A stretch of 16,769 nt of DNA, from the NCBI GenBank assembly GCA_900553955.1, contig USFO01000029.1:1-16769 (forward strand), given 5' to 3'. This DNA comes from an uncultured Oscillospiraceae bacterium. GTDB taxonomy: Bacteria > Bacillota > Clostridia > Oscillospirales > Ruminococcaceae. The position numbers were made by a program, and so were the translations under genes. Positions 1 to 6,978 of this stretch are shown piece by piece (within the stretch, counting starts at the first letter, position 1; each line of letters starts with the position of its first letter). The notes under the pieces were generated by a model. That model was not told the DNA's origin. It searched no databases and worked only from the letters and a program-made list of their open reading frames with translations.

Positions 1-54
1 CCTGCGGTGCTCGTGCTCGCGGCAGCGGCACTCGTGCTCAAAAAGCGCGGATAA
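1..54 (+). CDS. C-terminal end of a surface or membrane protein (partial)
   Basis: Frame 1 is open from the window edge to a TAA at 52-54 and reads PAVLVLAAAALVLKKRG. A hydrophobic Ala/Val/Leu stretch followed by a short Lys-Lys-Arg tail is the usual end of a cell-wall sorting signal or a C-terminal membrane anchor in Firmicutes. The LPXTG-like motif that would prove sortase anchoring would lie upstream of the window, so it cannot be checked. Only 17 residues are visible and no function can be given. A terminator follows at about 102-145, so this gene ends its transcript. Confidence 0.6.
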   Translation, partial: PAVLVLAAAALVLKKRG

Positions 55-101
55 TTAAATCAGAGTACATCTCTCCTTTCGATCTAATATTTGCAATCGG
101 C

Positions 102-145
102 AAAAAAGCCCCCTCGTGCGGTCAGGCGCGAGAGGGCTTTTTGCT
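102..145 (+). terminator. Rho-independent terminator after the partial surface-protein gene
   Basis: An A-run and GCCC (108-111) pair with GGGC and a T-run (134-142). CTCG (113-116) pairs with CGAG (129-132), with one C/A mismatch, and the stem is preceded by A's and followed by T-rich sequence. It closes the transcript of the gene ending at 54. Confidence 0.85.
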
Positions 146-213
146 TTTTACCGCCTGCGGCGGCAGCCGAGCCTGCATAATTCGCATAAATATAAATTTT
201 AACGCATTATTTA

Positions 214-242
214 TTGACTTGTTCTGCGGAAAGAAATATACT
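214..242 (+). promoter_or_regulatory. Sigma-A promoter of the M32 carboxypeptidase gene
   Basis: TTGACT at 214-219 and TATACT at 237-242 are separated by exactly 17 bases, each one mismatch from consensus. The ribosome binding site AAAGGAG (about 261-267) and the ATG at 276 follow, giving a leader of roughly 25-30 bases. Confidence 0.8.
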
Positions 243-275
243 TGCTATATAGCAAACAGAAAAGGAGAAAAAAGA

Positions 276-1781
276 ATGACAGAAGAGCTTAAACAAAAGA
301 CAGAGCAGCTTGCGGAGCTGCAAAAGAAGATGTTTGCGTTTCACTACGCCACCTCGTCAATTTATATTGACGGCGTGACTGTTGCTCCGAGGGACACCGA
401 GGAGGGCAGAAGCGAGGCTATGGGTATGCTTTCCGAATATGAGTACGAGCTTACCACCTCCAAGGAAACCATTGAGCTTTTGGAGTACCTCAAGGCGCAC
501 GGCGACGAGCTTTCCGAGCATCAGAACAGGGAAGTGGAGCTGCTTCTTCGCGGCTATGAGTTCAACAAAAACATACCTGTGGACGAGTTTGTGGCATATC
601 AGAAGCTGGTAAGCAAGGCAAGCTATGTTTGGCACTGCGCGAAAGAAAACAACGACTATGAGTCGTTCAAGCCCTATCTGAAAGAGCTGTTCGATTACAG
701 AATTCGCTTTGCAAAATACTATAAGCCAAACGAAAATCCCTACGATGTTCAGCTTGACATTTACGAACGCGGACTGACCATAGAAAAATGCGACGAGTTC
801 TTCAAGACCCTGCGTGCGCATATTGTTCCTATTATACACAAAATCGGCGAAAAGCCGCAGATTGACGACTCTCCGCTGTTTGCGGATTTCCCCGTCGAAA
901 AGCAGAAGCTTGTCACCGAGTATGTGATGAACTACATGGGCATTGACCCCAACCACTGCAACTGCGGCGAAACGGAGCACCCCTTCACCCTCGAATTTTC
1001 CAAGGACGACGTGCGTATCACCACGCATTATTACAAGGATAATGTAGCCTCCTCCATGTACTCCGTAATTCACGAGGGCGGTCACGCGCTCTATGAGCTC
1101 GGCGGCGGGGATGAGCACAAATACACCGTGGTTGCAGGCGGTGTTTCCATGGCGGTTCACGAGAGCCAGTCCAGATTTTATGAAAATCTTATCGGAAGAA
1201 GCGAAGCCTTCACCGCGGCGATTTTGCCGAAGCTTCAGGAAATTTTCCCGGAACAGCTCGGCAAAATTACGCCCCGCCGTTTCTATGAAATGATAAACAA
1301 AGCGCAGCCCTCCCTTATAAGAACCGAGGCGGACGAGCTTACATACGCCCTTCATGTAATGGTTCGCTACGAAATTGAAAAGAAAATGTTTGCGGGCGAA
1401 CTTACCGTTGACGAAATTCCCGCCGAATGGAATCGCCTCTACAAGGAATACCTCGGTGTGGATGTTCCGGACGATACCCACGGCTGTCTCCAGGACTCTC
1501 ACTGGTCCGGCGGCGACATGGGCTATTTCCCGTCATACGCTCTCGGCAGCGCATACGGCGCTCAAATGCTTGCGAAGATGAAAGAGGAAATCGATGTCGA
1601 CGCTGTGGCGGCCTCCGGCTCTCTCAAGCCCATTTCCGACTGGCTTGGCGAACGCATTTATCAGTACGCCAGCATGTACGACCCCGATGTTATCTTTGAA
1701 AAGACCTGCGGCGCGCCGTTTGACCCGACCTATTACACAGATTATCTCGAGAAAAAATACGGCGATATTTATAAACTTTGA
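276..1781 (+). CDS. Metallocarboxypeptidase, peptidase family M32 (carboxypeptidase Taq type)
   Basis: The 501-residue product matches the usual length of M32 zinc carboxypeptidases, which remove C-terminal amino acids from peptides in the cytoplasm. The zinc motif HEGGH is at residues 266-270 (bases 1071-1085). The family's second signature, HESQSRFYEN, starts at residue 295 and supplies the third metal ligand. No signal peptide is visible. The ATG at 276 is chosen because AAAGGAG lies about 8 bases upstream and the product then starts MTEEL, as expected for a cytosolic enzyme; the frame is open further upstream to 141 but that stretch overlaps the promoter. It is a single-gene transcript bounded by a promoter at 214-242 and a terminator at 1791-1827. 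The likely role is peptide turnover for amino-acid supply. Family assignment is secure; substrate preference is not visible. Confidence 0.95.
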   Translation: MTEELKQKTEQLAELQKKMFAFHYATSSIYIDGVTVAPRDTEEGRSEAMGMLSEYEYELTTSKETIELLEYLKAHGDELSEHQNREVELLLRGYEFNKNIPVDEFVAYQKLVSKASYVWHCAKENNDYESFKPYLKELFDYRIRFAKYYKPNENPYDVQLDIYERGLTIEKCDEFFKTLRAHIVPIIHKIGEKPQIDDSPLFADFPVEKQKLVTEYVMNYMGIDPNHCNCGETEHPFTLEFSKDDVRITTHYYKDNVASSMYSVIHEGGHALYELGGGDEHKYTVVAGGVSMAVHESQSRFYENLIGRSEAFTAAILPKLQEIFPEQLGKITPRRFYEMINKAQPSLIRTEADELTYALHVMVRYEIEKKMFAGELTVDEIPAEWNRLYKEYLGVDVPDDTHGCLQDSHWSGGDMGYFPSYALGSAYGAQMLAKMKEEIDVDAVAASGSLKPISDWLGERIYQYASMYDPDVIFEKTCGAPFDPTYYTDYLEKKYGDIYKL

Positions 1782-1790
1782 TTGCTTGGT

Positions 1791-1827
1791 AAAGCACGGT
1801 GCTCATTTTGAGCACCGTGCTTTTTTT
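1791..1827 (+). terminator. Rho-independent terminator of the M32 gene
   Basis: GCACGGTGCTC (1794-1804), loop ATTTT, then GAGCACCGTGC (1810-1820) form a perfect 11-bp stem. It is flanked by AAA on the left and a run of seven T's (1821-1827). The core recurs in the terminator at 3327-3360. Confidence 0.95.
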
Positions 1828-1876
1828 AGCATCGTTTGAGCGCGGCAGACTTTTATGGCAAATTTACCCGAAGTTA

Positions 1877-1904
1877 TTGACAACGGCACACAATAGTATA
1901 TAAT
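1877..1904 (+). promoter_or_regulatory. Strong sigma-A promoter of the RCC1-repeat lipoprotein gene
   Basis: Consensus TTGACA (1877-1882) and consensus TATAAT (1899-1904) are separated by 16 bases. A second TATAAT occurs at 1911-1916 but would have a 28-base spacer. The ribosome binding site GGAGG (1936-1940) and ATG (1949) follow. Confidence 0.8.
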
Positions 1905-1948
1905 ATATAGTATAATAACAACATTTTATGATAACGGAGGTGCTTTCT

Positions 1949-3295
1949 ATGAAGCTCTGTCGGCTGATTGCGATTTTTACGGTGATACTGCTGCTTTGCG
2001 CCTGTGCGCCGGCAGGCGGAGAGGAAAGCACCGTTCAAAGCGGCGGAGAAATCGGCTCTGTGCCGCAGCAAAGCAAAAGTGAACCGCAGGACGCGGAAAA
2101 AGAGCCGGACTACGCTCCGACGGAGCAGGGCTACGAGCTTTATGACTTCCCGAAGCCGGAATTTTCCGCCGAGGACATAGCCGAATTTGATTTTGCGTTT
2201 TCCGCAAATTTCGTATTGACGAAAACCGGAGATGTGTACGCATGGGGACTTAACGACGGCGGCATGCTCGGTCTCGGTTTGCCGGAAAACGCCATGGTGC
2301 TAAACCCCGCTAAGATTGAAATCGGCGAGCCGGTGCGGGAAATTGCAGTGAACTCCGGCGGATATGCGGCGGCCGCACTCGGCGAAAGCGGCAAGCTTTA
2401 CGGCTGGGGCCTCAACCTTTCCGCCTGCTTCCCGAACGAGGAAAAAGCCGTTATAAACGCTCCGGCTGCGCTTGATACCGATATGGAAATCGAGCATATT
2501 GCGCTTGATACCATGCTTGTTCTGTGCGGCAAAAACGGCGATGTTTATATCTGCGGCTGCTTCGGCGATGAGGCAATGAGCTTCGCCGAGCAGTATTATC
2601 AAACAGGAAAAATCGCGGAGTCTCGGAGCTTAGAGCTTGTAGGAAATGTGCCGAATATCAAGAGCGTGAGTGCCTCCGGCGACTGCGCTGCGTTCCTGAC
2701 CGGGGACGGAGAGGTTTACACAATCGGCAGGATTGGGCGACACACGGATTTCGATAAGCTTGGCAAATATACAAATGATAAAATCGCCAAAACGGATTTT
2801 CCGGAGAAAATCGTGAAGGCAAAAGCACTGACGGATGGGCTTGCCGCTCTTTCCGAAAGCGGAAAGCTGTATTATATGGGGCACGACGTTTACGGAATTG
2901 CGGACAGCCGCGAGGAGCTTGAGGCGAGCTTCGCCGACGCCGAGAAAAACAGAATAACGAAGCCGGCCGTCATTGAAAAAATCGGCGGAAAAGTCGCGGA
3001 TTTTGAAACCGGAGGCGGAAATATTATAGTCCGAACAGAGGACGGCGAGCTTTATACATGGGGGTACGACGGCGGCAGCTTTACCTGTGCAAGTGAGAAA
3101 AGCGAGTTCGTGCTCAAGCCACGGAAAATAGATTTTCCCGCGGCAGTAACCCGCATGAGCATCGGGAATTTTGCCGGAGCGGCAATCACCGAAAGCGGCA
3201 GGGCTTTTGCATGGGGCAGCGGCTATTACTGCATTTATACGGACGACACATACGCCAAAAGCCATACTCCGAGAGAGCTTCTTTTCGGCAAATGA
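1949..3295 (+). CDS. RCC1-repeat lipoprotein (predicted seven-bladed beta-propeller)
   Basis: The 448-residue product begins with a lipoprotein signal peptide whose lipobox is L16-C-A-C19, so it should be exported and lipid-anchored at Cys19. A Ser/Glu/Pro-rich linker (about 20-75) follows. From about residue 88 to 430 there are seven copies of a degenerate unit of the form A-A-hydrophobic-x-G-x-x-Y-x-W-G, for example TKTGDVYAWG, GESGKLYGWG, TEDGELYTWG and TESGRAFAWG. That matches RCC1 repeats, which form a seven-bladed propeller. The ATG at 1949 is preferred over the in-frame ATG at 1928 because GGAGG lies 8 bases upstream and the signal peptide starts there. The gene stands alone with its own strong promoter and terminator. 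Bacterial RCC1 lipoproteins have no general assigned function; binding of a surface ligand or carbohydrate is only a guess. Confidence 0.85.
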   Translation: MKLCRLIAIFTVILLLCACAPAGGEESTVQSGGEIGSVPQQSKSEPQDAEKEPDYAPTEQGYELYDFPKPEFSAEDIAEFDFAFSANFVLTKTGDVYAWGLNDGGMLGLGLPENAMVLNPAKIEIGEPVREIAVNSGGYAAAALGESGKLYGWGLNLSACFPNEEKAVINAPAALDTDMEIEHIALDTMLVLCGKNGDVYICGCFGDEAMSFAEQYYQTGKIAESRSLELVGNVPNIKSVSASGDCAAFLTGDGEVYTIGRIGRHTDFDKLGKYTNDKIAKTDFPEKIVKAKALTDGLAALSESGKLYYMGHDVYGIADSREELEASFADAEKNRITKPAVIEKIGGKVADFETGGGNIIVRTEDGELYTWGYDGGSFTCASEKSEFVLKPRKIDFPAAVTRMSIGNFAGAAITESGRAFAWGSGYYCIYTDDTYAKSHTPRELLFGK

Positions 3296-3310
3296 GCACG
3301 ACGGTGCTCA
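3293..3310 (+). other. Small inverted repeat containing the stop codon of the RCC1 gene
   Basis: TGAGCAC (3293-3299) and GTGCTCA (3304-3310) are perfect complements around a GACG loop, and the TGA stop is the first three bases of the stem. The same heptamers occur inside the terminator just downstream, so alternative pairing is possible. Confidence 0.5.
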
Positions 3311-3326
3311 AATAAGAAATACACAC

Positions 3327-3360
3327 AAAGCTCCGTGCTCATTTTGAGCACGGAGCTTTT
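3327..3360 (+). terminator. Rho-independent terminator of the RCC1-repeat gene
   Basis: AAAGCTCCGTGCTC (3327-3340) pairs perfectly with GAGCACGGAGCTTT (3346-3359) around an ATTTT loop. The trailing T-run is short (TTTT). The core GTGCTC-ATTTT-GAGCAC is identical to that in the terminator at 1791-1827. Confidence 0.85.
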
Positions 3361-3428
3361 CGCATCTTTACGCTTACGGTATTTTCGCAGAAAAGCCGAA
3401 GAAAGCCGTGAATATTTCATTTATACCC

Positions 3429-3458
3429 TTGTTCAAAGGCATACCGATGTGCTATAAT
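3429..3458 (+). promoter_or_regulatory. Probable promoter of the nucleoside salvage operon
   Basis: A consensus TATAAT lies at 3453-3458, preceded at an 18-base spacing by TTGTTC (3429-3434). The leader to the tdk start is about 50 bases. The rest of 3361-3517 shows no clear riboswitch or extra gene. Confidence 0.6.
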
Positions 3459-3517
3459 ACATTTGAAAATAACGCATAAAAAACGGGCGACAAAATATAA
3501 TCGACAGGGGAATGATT

Positions 3518-4096
3518 ATGGCAAAGCTCTATTTCAAATACGGCGCCATGGGCAGCTCAAAATCCGCACAGGCGCTGATAGCAAAATATAATTACGAGGA
3601 ACGGGGAATGAAGGTTTGGCTCATCAAGCCGAAAACCGATACCCGGGACGGCGCGAATATTATCAAATCAAGAATAGGGCTTTTTGCCGCGGCGGAGGAA
3701 ATTTCCTCCGAGGACAGCATAAAGGAGCTGTTTTCCCGGCACGGCGACTGCGATGTAATCATCGGCGACGAATGTCAGTTCTTCACGCCGGAGCAAATCG
3801 ACGAGCTGCGGGATATTGTGGACGATATGGGCGTTCCGGTTATGTGCTTCGGTCTTCGCACCGACTTTATAACTCAGCTTTTCCCGGGAAGCCGCCGCCT
3901 GTTCGAGGTTGCGGACTCCATACAGGAGATTAAAACCATATGCGACTGCGGCGCAAAGGCCACGGTGAACGCCCGCATGGACGACAACGGAAATATCGTT
4001 ACCGCCGGCGACCAAATCTGCATAGGCGGCAACGACAGGTATATAGCAATGTGCCACAAATGCTGGAAAAAGCGTATCGCGGCACAGAAAAAATAA
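3518..4096 (+). CDS. tdk: Thymidine kinase (type II)
   Basis: The 192-residue protein phosphorylates thymidine to dTMP in the cytoplasm using ATP, for dTTP salvage. Visible motifs are the nucleotide-binding loop GAMGSSKS (9-16), the DECQFF segment with the likely catalytic Glu85, and the zinc-binding structural cysteines C142, C144, C179 and C182. The loop has Ser14 where most relatives have the Gly of GK. The ATG at 3518 is preferred to the ATG at 3512 because the purine-rich site GGGG (3507-3510) is 7 bases from the former but only 1 from the latter. It is the first gene of a four-gene operon; the deoD binding site overlaps its stop region. Length and motif order are typical of the family. 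Confidence 0.95.
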   Translation: MAKLYFKYGAMGSSKSAQALIAKYNYEERGMKVWLIKPKTDTRDGANIIKSRIGLFAAAEEISSEDSIKELFSRHGDCDVIIGDECQFFTPEQIDELRDIVDDMGVPVMCFGLRTDFITQLFPGSRRLFEVADSIQEIKTICDCGAKATVNARMDDNGNIVTAGDQICIGGNDRYIAMCHKCWKKRIAAQKK

Positions 4097-4108
4097 GGAG
4101 GAAAAGAT

Positions 4109-4855
4109 ATGAACAAACCGTACCCGACCCCACATATTAACGCAGTGCCGGAGGACTTCGCAAAAACCGTGCTCATGCCCGGAGACCCGCTTCGGGCAAA
4201 GTTTATCGCGGAAAACTATCTTGAAAATCCGAAGCTTGTGAACAACGTTCGCGGAGTACAGGGCTATACGGGCACCTTTGACGGCATAAAGGTGACCGTA
4301 ATGGCAAGCGGCATGGGAATGCCCTCAATCGGCATATACAGCTATGAGCTGTTCAACTTTTTCGGCGTGGAAACCATAATTCGCGTCGGCTCCGCCGGCG
4401 GAATGACCGAAAAGGTTGGGGTGAACGAAATCATCGCCAGTATGGGCGCCTGCACCGACTCCGCCTATGCAAAATTGTTCCAAATTCCCGGAACCTTCGC
4501 GCCTATTGCGGACTATGACGTTCTCAGCACCTGCGTTGAAACCGGCAGAGAGATGGGCCTTGCGATTAAAGTGGGCAATATTCTCTCCTCCGACGTGTTC
4601 TATAAAGACGAACCCTATGCGGAGGGAAGCTGCCTTACCAACCGCGAACGCTGGGCGAAAATGGGCGTGCTTGCGGAGGAAATGGAAGCCGCTGCACTGT
4701 ATATGAACGCCGCCCGCGCGGGCAAACGCGGACTTTGCATCTGCACCGTTTCGGATAACCTTGTAACCGGCGAATCTCTCTCTGCAGAGGAGCGTCAAAC
4801 CTCCTTTGACAATATGATAATGCTTGCCCTCAGAACAGCGGCAAAGCTTGGATAA
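4109..4855 (+). CDS. deoD: Purine nucleoside phosphorylase, DeoD type
   Basis: The 248-residue enzyme splits purine (deoxy)nucleosides with phosphate to the base and (deoxy)ribose-1-phosphate, and is normally a cytosolic hexamer. Hallmarks are GDPLRAK (25-31, phosphate-binding Gly25 and Arg29), RVGSAGG with Arg92, EMEAAALY (Glu191 and Glu193, ribose contact) and VSDNLV with Ser215-Asp216, the acid that protonates the purine ring in DeoD enzymes. A strong AAGGAGG site lies just 7-8 bases before the ATG, and only 12 bases separate it from the tdk stop, so the two are co-transcribed. The length is slightly above the roughly 235-240 usual for the family. Assignment is secure. Confidence 0.96.
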   Translation: MNKPYPTPHINAVPEDFAKTVLMPGDPLRAKFIAENYLENPKLVNNVRGVQGYTGTFDGIKVTVMASGMGMPSIGIYSYELFNFFGVETIIRVGSAGGMTEKVGVNEIIASMGACTDSAYAKLFQIPGTFAPIADYDVLSTCVETGREMGLAIKVGNILSSDVFYKDEPYAEGSCLTNRERWAKMGVLAEEMEAAALYMNAARAGKRGLCICTVSDNLVTGESLSAEERQTSFDNMIMLALRTAAKLG

Positions 4856-4874
4856 AGACAGGAGCGATTTTCAA

Positions 4875-6176
4875 ATGCGGATGTACGATATTATCGAAAA
4901 AAAGCGCGATGGCGGAAAGCTTTCTCCGGAGGAAATCGAATTTTTCATTTCCGGCTATGTGAGCGGAGAGATTCCCGATTATCAGATTTCCGCGCTTTTG
5001 ATGGCAATATATTTTTCCGGAATGGACGATGAGGAAACCGCCGTTCTTACGAAGGCGATGATGCTTTCCGGCGACACCGTCGATCTATCCGAGTTCGGCG
5101 AATTTACCGTTGACAAGCACAGCACCGGCGGCGTGGGGGACAAAACCAGCTTGGTGGTGGCTCCCGTTATGGCAAGCCTCGGCTGCAAAATGGCTAAAAT
5201 GTCCGGCAGGGGACTCGGTCACACCGGCGGAACGGTGGATAAGCTTGAGTCAATTCCCGGCTTCAAAACGAGCATCACTCCGGAGGAGTTCTTCGAGCAG
5301 GTTCGCAAAACAGGCGTTGCCGTAATCGGCTCCACTGCGAACCTTGCTCCCGCGGACAAAAAGCTGTACGCTCTGCGCGACGTTACCGCGACGGTGGGCA
5401 GCATTCCGCTTATCGCTTCAAGCATTATGAGTAAAAAGCTTGCCGCGGGCGCGCACAACATCGTGCTTGATGTTAAAATCGGCAGCGGCGCTTTTATGAA
5501 AACCGAGGAGCAGGGAAGAAAGCTTGCAGAAAAAATGGTGAACATAGGCAAGAGCTTTAATAGAAATATCGCTGCCGTGATTACCAATATGGACAGACCC
5601 CTCGGCTGTGCCATAGGCAACTCGCTTGAGGTGCTGGAGGCAGTTTCCGTGCTTAAGGGCAATGAAGTGCCCGATTTTGACCGTGTTTGTGTGGCACTAG
5701 CTTCCACGCTGCTTTCGCTTTGCTACGACATCAGTCACGAGGAAAGTGAAAAGCGCGTGCTCGAAAGCATAAAAAGCGGCGCCGCGCTTGCCAAGTTCCG
5801 CGAATGGATCACCGCACAGGGCGGAAGCGATGAATTCGTGGATAATCCTGAGGCTCTCGGCACAGCAAAGTATATCACCGAATACAAGGCGCAGGGCAGC
5901 GGCTATATTTCCTTTATGAACACCGAAATGATAGGCAAAGCCGCCGCCGCACTCGGCGCAGGTCGCGAAAAGACCACCGATTCCGTCGACCACACTGCCG
6001 GAATTGTTCTCCGGAAGAAAACCGGCGACGCGGTACACTCCGGAGATGTTATTGCGGTGCTTTATACCAACAAAGAAGCTTCCGAAATCGAGGCGGCGCG
6101 CCTTCTTTCTGAAGCGATAACCTACTCCGCAGAAAAGCCTGCGGAAGAATCCCTTGTTTACGGAATTATAAAATAA
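4875..6176 (+). CDS. pdp: Pyrimidine-nucleoside phosphorylase
   Basis: The 433-residue enzyme cleaves uridine, thymidine and deoxyuridine with phosphate to the base and (deoxy)ribose-1-phosphate. It shows KHSTGGVGDKTSL (from residue 81, phosphate binding) and the thymidine/pyrimidine phosphorylase signature SGRGLGHTGGTVDKLE (from residue 110), then the long C-terminal domain. The ATG at 4875 is used because AGGAG (4860-4864) lies 10 bases upstream and the product begins MRMYDII, like Bacillus Pdp (MRMVDII, recalled). The frame is open further upstream to 4824, but that part overlaps deoD. The start is 19 bases after the deoD stop, so both belong to one operon. Thymidine phosphorylase (deoA) is the alternative name; length and start favour the Pdp subgroup. 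Confidence 0.94.
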   Translation: MRMYDIIEKKRDGGKLSPEEIEFFISGYVSGEIPDYQISALLMAIYFSGMDDEETAVLTKAMMLSGDTVDLSEFGEFTVDKHSTGGVGDKTSLVVAPVMASLGCKMAKMSGRGLGHTGGTVDKLESIPGFKTSITPEEFFEQVRKTGVAVIGSTANLAPADKKLYALRDVTATVGSIPLIASSIMSKKLAAGAHNIVLDVKIGSGAFMKTEEQGRKLAEKMVNIGKSFNRNIAAVITNMDRPLGCAIGNSLEVLEAVSVLKGNEVPDFDRVCVALASTLLSLCYDISHEESEKRVLESIKSGAALAKFREWITAQGGSDEFVDNPEALGTAKYITEYKAQGSGYISFMNTEMIGKAAAALGAGREKTTDSVDHTAGIVLRKKTGDAVHSGDVIAVLYTNKEASEIEAARLLSEAITYSAEKPAEESLVYGIIK

Positions 6177-6198
6177 TGGCGAAGGATGGGACAGAAAG

Positions 6199-6816
6199 AT
6201 GTTAGTTATGGGTATTGCAGGCGGAACGGGAAGCGGAAAAACGACCTTTACCTCTACGCTGATAAATCGATTCAAAGACGATATAACCGTGATTCATCAC
6301 GACAATTATTACAATGTTCTTGACCATCTCACCTTTGAGGAACGCTGCCTTGTAAACTACGACCATCCGGATTCCTTTGATACAAAGCTTATGATTGAGC
6401 ACATAAAAAAGCTGAAAAATGGCGAAACAATCGAAGAACCGATTTACGATTACACCATTCACAACCGCAGCAAGGATAAAACCATAACGCTGAAGCCATC
6501 TAAAATACTTATAATTGAAGGCATACTTATTTTGCACAATAAAGAGCTGCGCGACCTTATGGATATGAAGGTTTTTGTAGATACGGATGCTGATGTTCGC
6601 CTTGGCAGGCGAATCCTTCGCGATATGGAGGAACGGGGCAGAAGCGTTGATTCCGTTCTGAATCAATACGCTGCCACTGTAAAGCCCATGCATGAAAAAT
6701 ACGTTGAACCAAGCAAAAAAAATGCCGATATAATCGTGCTTGAGGGCGGGCAGAACCAGGTTGCCATAGAGCTTTTCTCCGGTTATATTTCTGAATATTT
6801 AAGAAAAAATCCGTGA
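6199..6816 (+). CDS. udk: Uridine kinase (uridine/cytidine kinase)
   Basis: The 205-residue protein phosphorylates uridine and cytidine to UMP and CMP. It has the P-loop GGTGSGKT (8-15), HHDNYYNVLDHL (acceptor nucleoside site), YDYTIHNRS, and the IIEGILILHN Walker-B-like strand, all typical of Udk. A purine-rich site (AAGGATGGGA, 6182-6191) precedes the ATG at 6199, which is 22 bases after the pdp stop. It is the last gene of the salvage operon and a terminator follows at once. In this operon it gives ribonucleosides a non-degradative route next to the two phosphorylases. Confidence 0.95.
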   Translation: MLVMGIAGGTGSGKTTFTSTLINRFKDDITVIHHDNYYNVLDHLTFEERCLVNYDHPDSFDTKLMIEHIKKLKNGETIEEPIYDYTIHNRSKDKTITLKPSKILIIEGILILHNKELRDLMDMKVFVDTDADVRLGRRILRDMEERGRSVDSVLNQYAATVKPMHEKYVEPSKKNADIIVLEGGQNQVAIELFSGYISEYLRKNP

Positions 6817-6823
6817 TTTTTAC

Positions 6824-6850
6824 AAAAGCGTGCCCTGCAGCACGCTTTTT
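6824..6850 (+). terminator. Rho-independent terminator of the salvage operon
   Basis: AAAAGCGTGC (6824-6833) pairs with GCACGCTTTT (6840-6849) around a CCTGCA loop, followed by T and GTT. It separates the salvage operon from the transporter genes. Confidence 0.9.
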
Positions 6851-6906
6851 GTTATGGACTTTACAAAAATTATATAAAATTTATACATAAATGTCCCATT
6901 TATATC

Positions 6907-6946
6907 TTGAACTATTTGTCGTTTTGTGTTACAGTAAAGATACTGT
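6907..6946 (+). promoter_or_regulatory. Promoter region and candidate operator of the nucleoside-binding lipoprotein gene
   Basis: Two moderate sigma-A pairs are possible, both with 17-base spacers: TTGAAC (6907-6912) with TACAGT (6930-6935), and TTGTCG (6916-6921) with GATACT (6939-6944). A perfect inverted repeat, ACAGTA (6931-6936), AAGA, TACTGT (6941-6946), overlaps both -10 elements, so a repressor bound there would block either start. The binding factor is unknown and no regulator gene is adjacent. Confidence 0.55.
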
Positions 6947-6978
6947 GAATAGAATTTTACACAGGGAGGAAACAAACA

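Noticed and set aside
357..1502. Long open frame on the minus strand opposite the M32 carboxypeptidase
   Set aside because: It has no recognisable domain, no ribosome binding site, and mirrors the codon pattern of the well-supported plus-strand enzyme.
3361..3517. Possible riboswitch in the leader of the salvage operon
   Set aside because: No conserved purine or other riboswitch core could be recognised, and the predicted leader is only about 50 bases.
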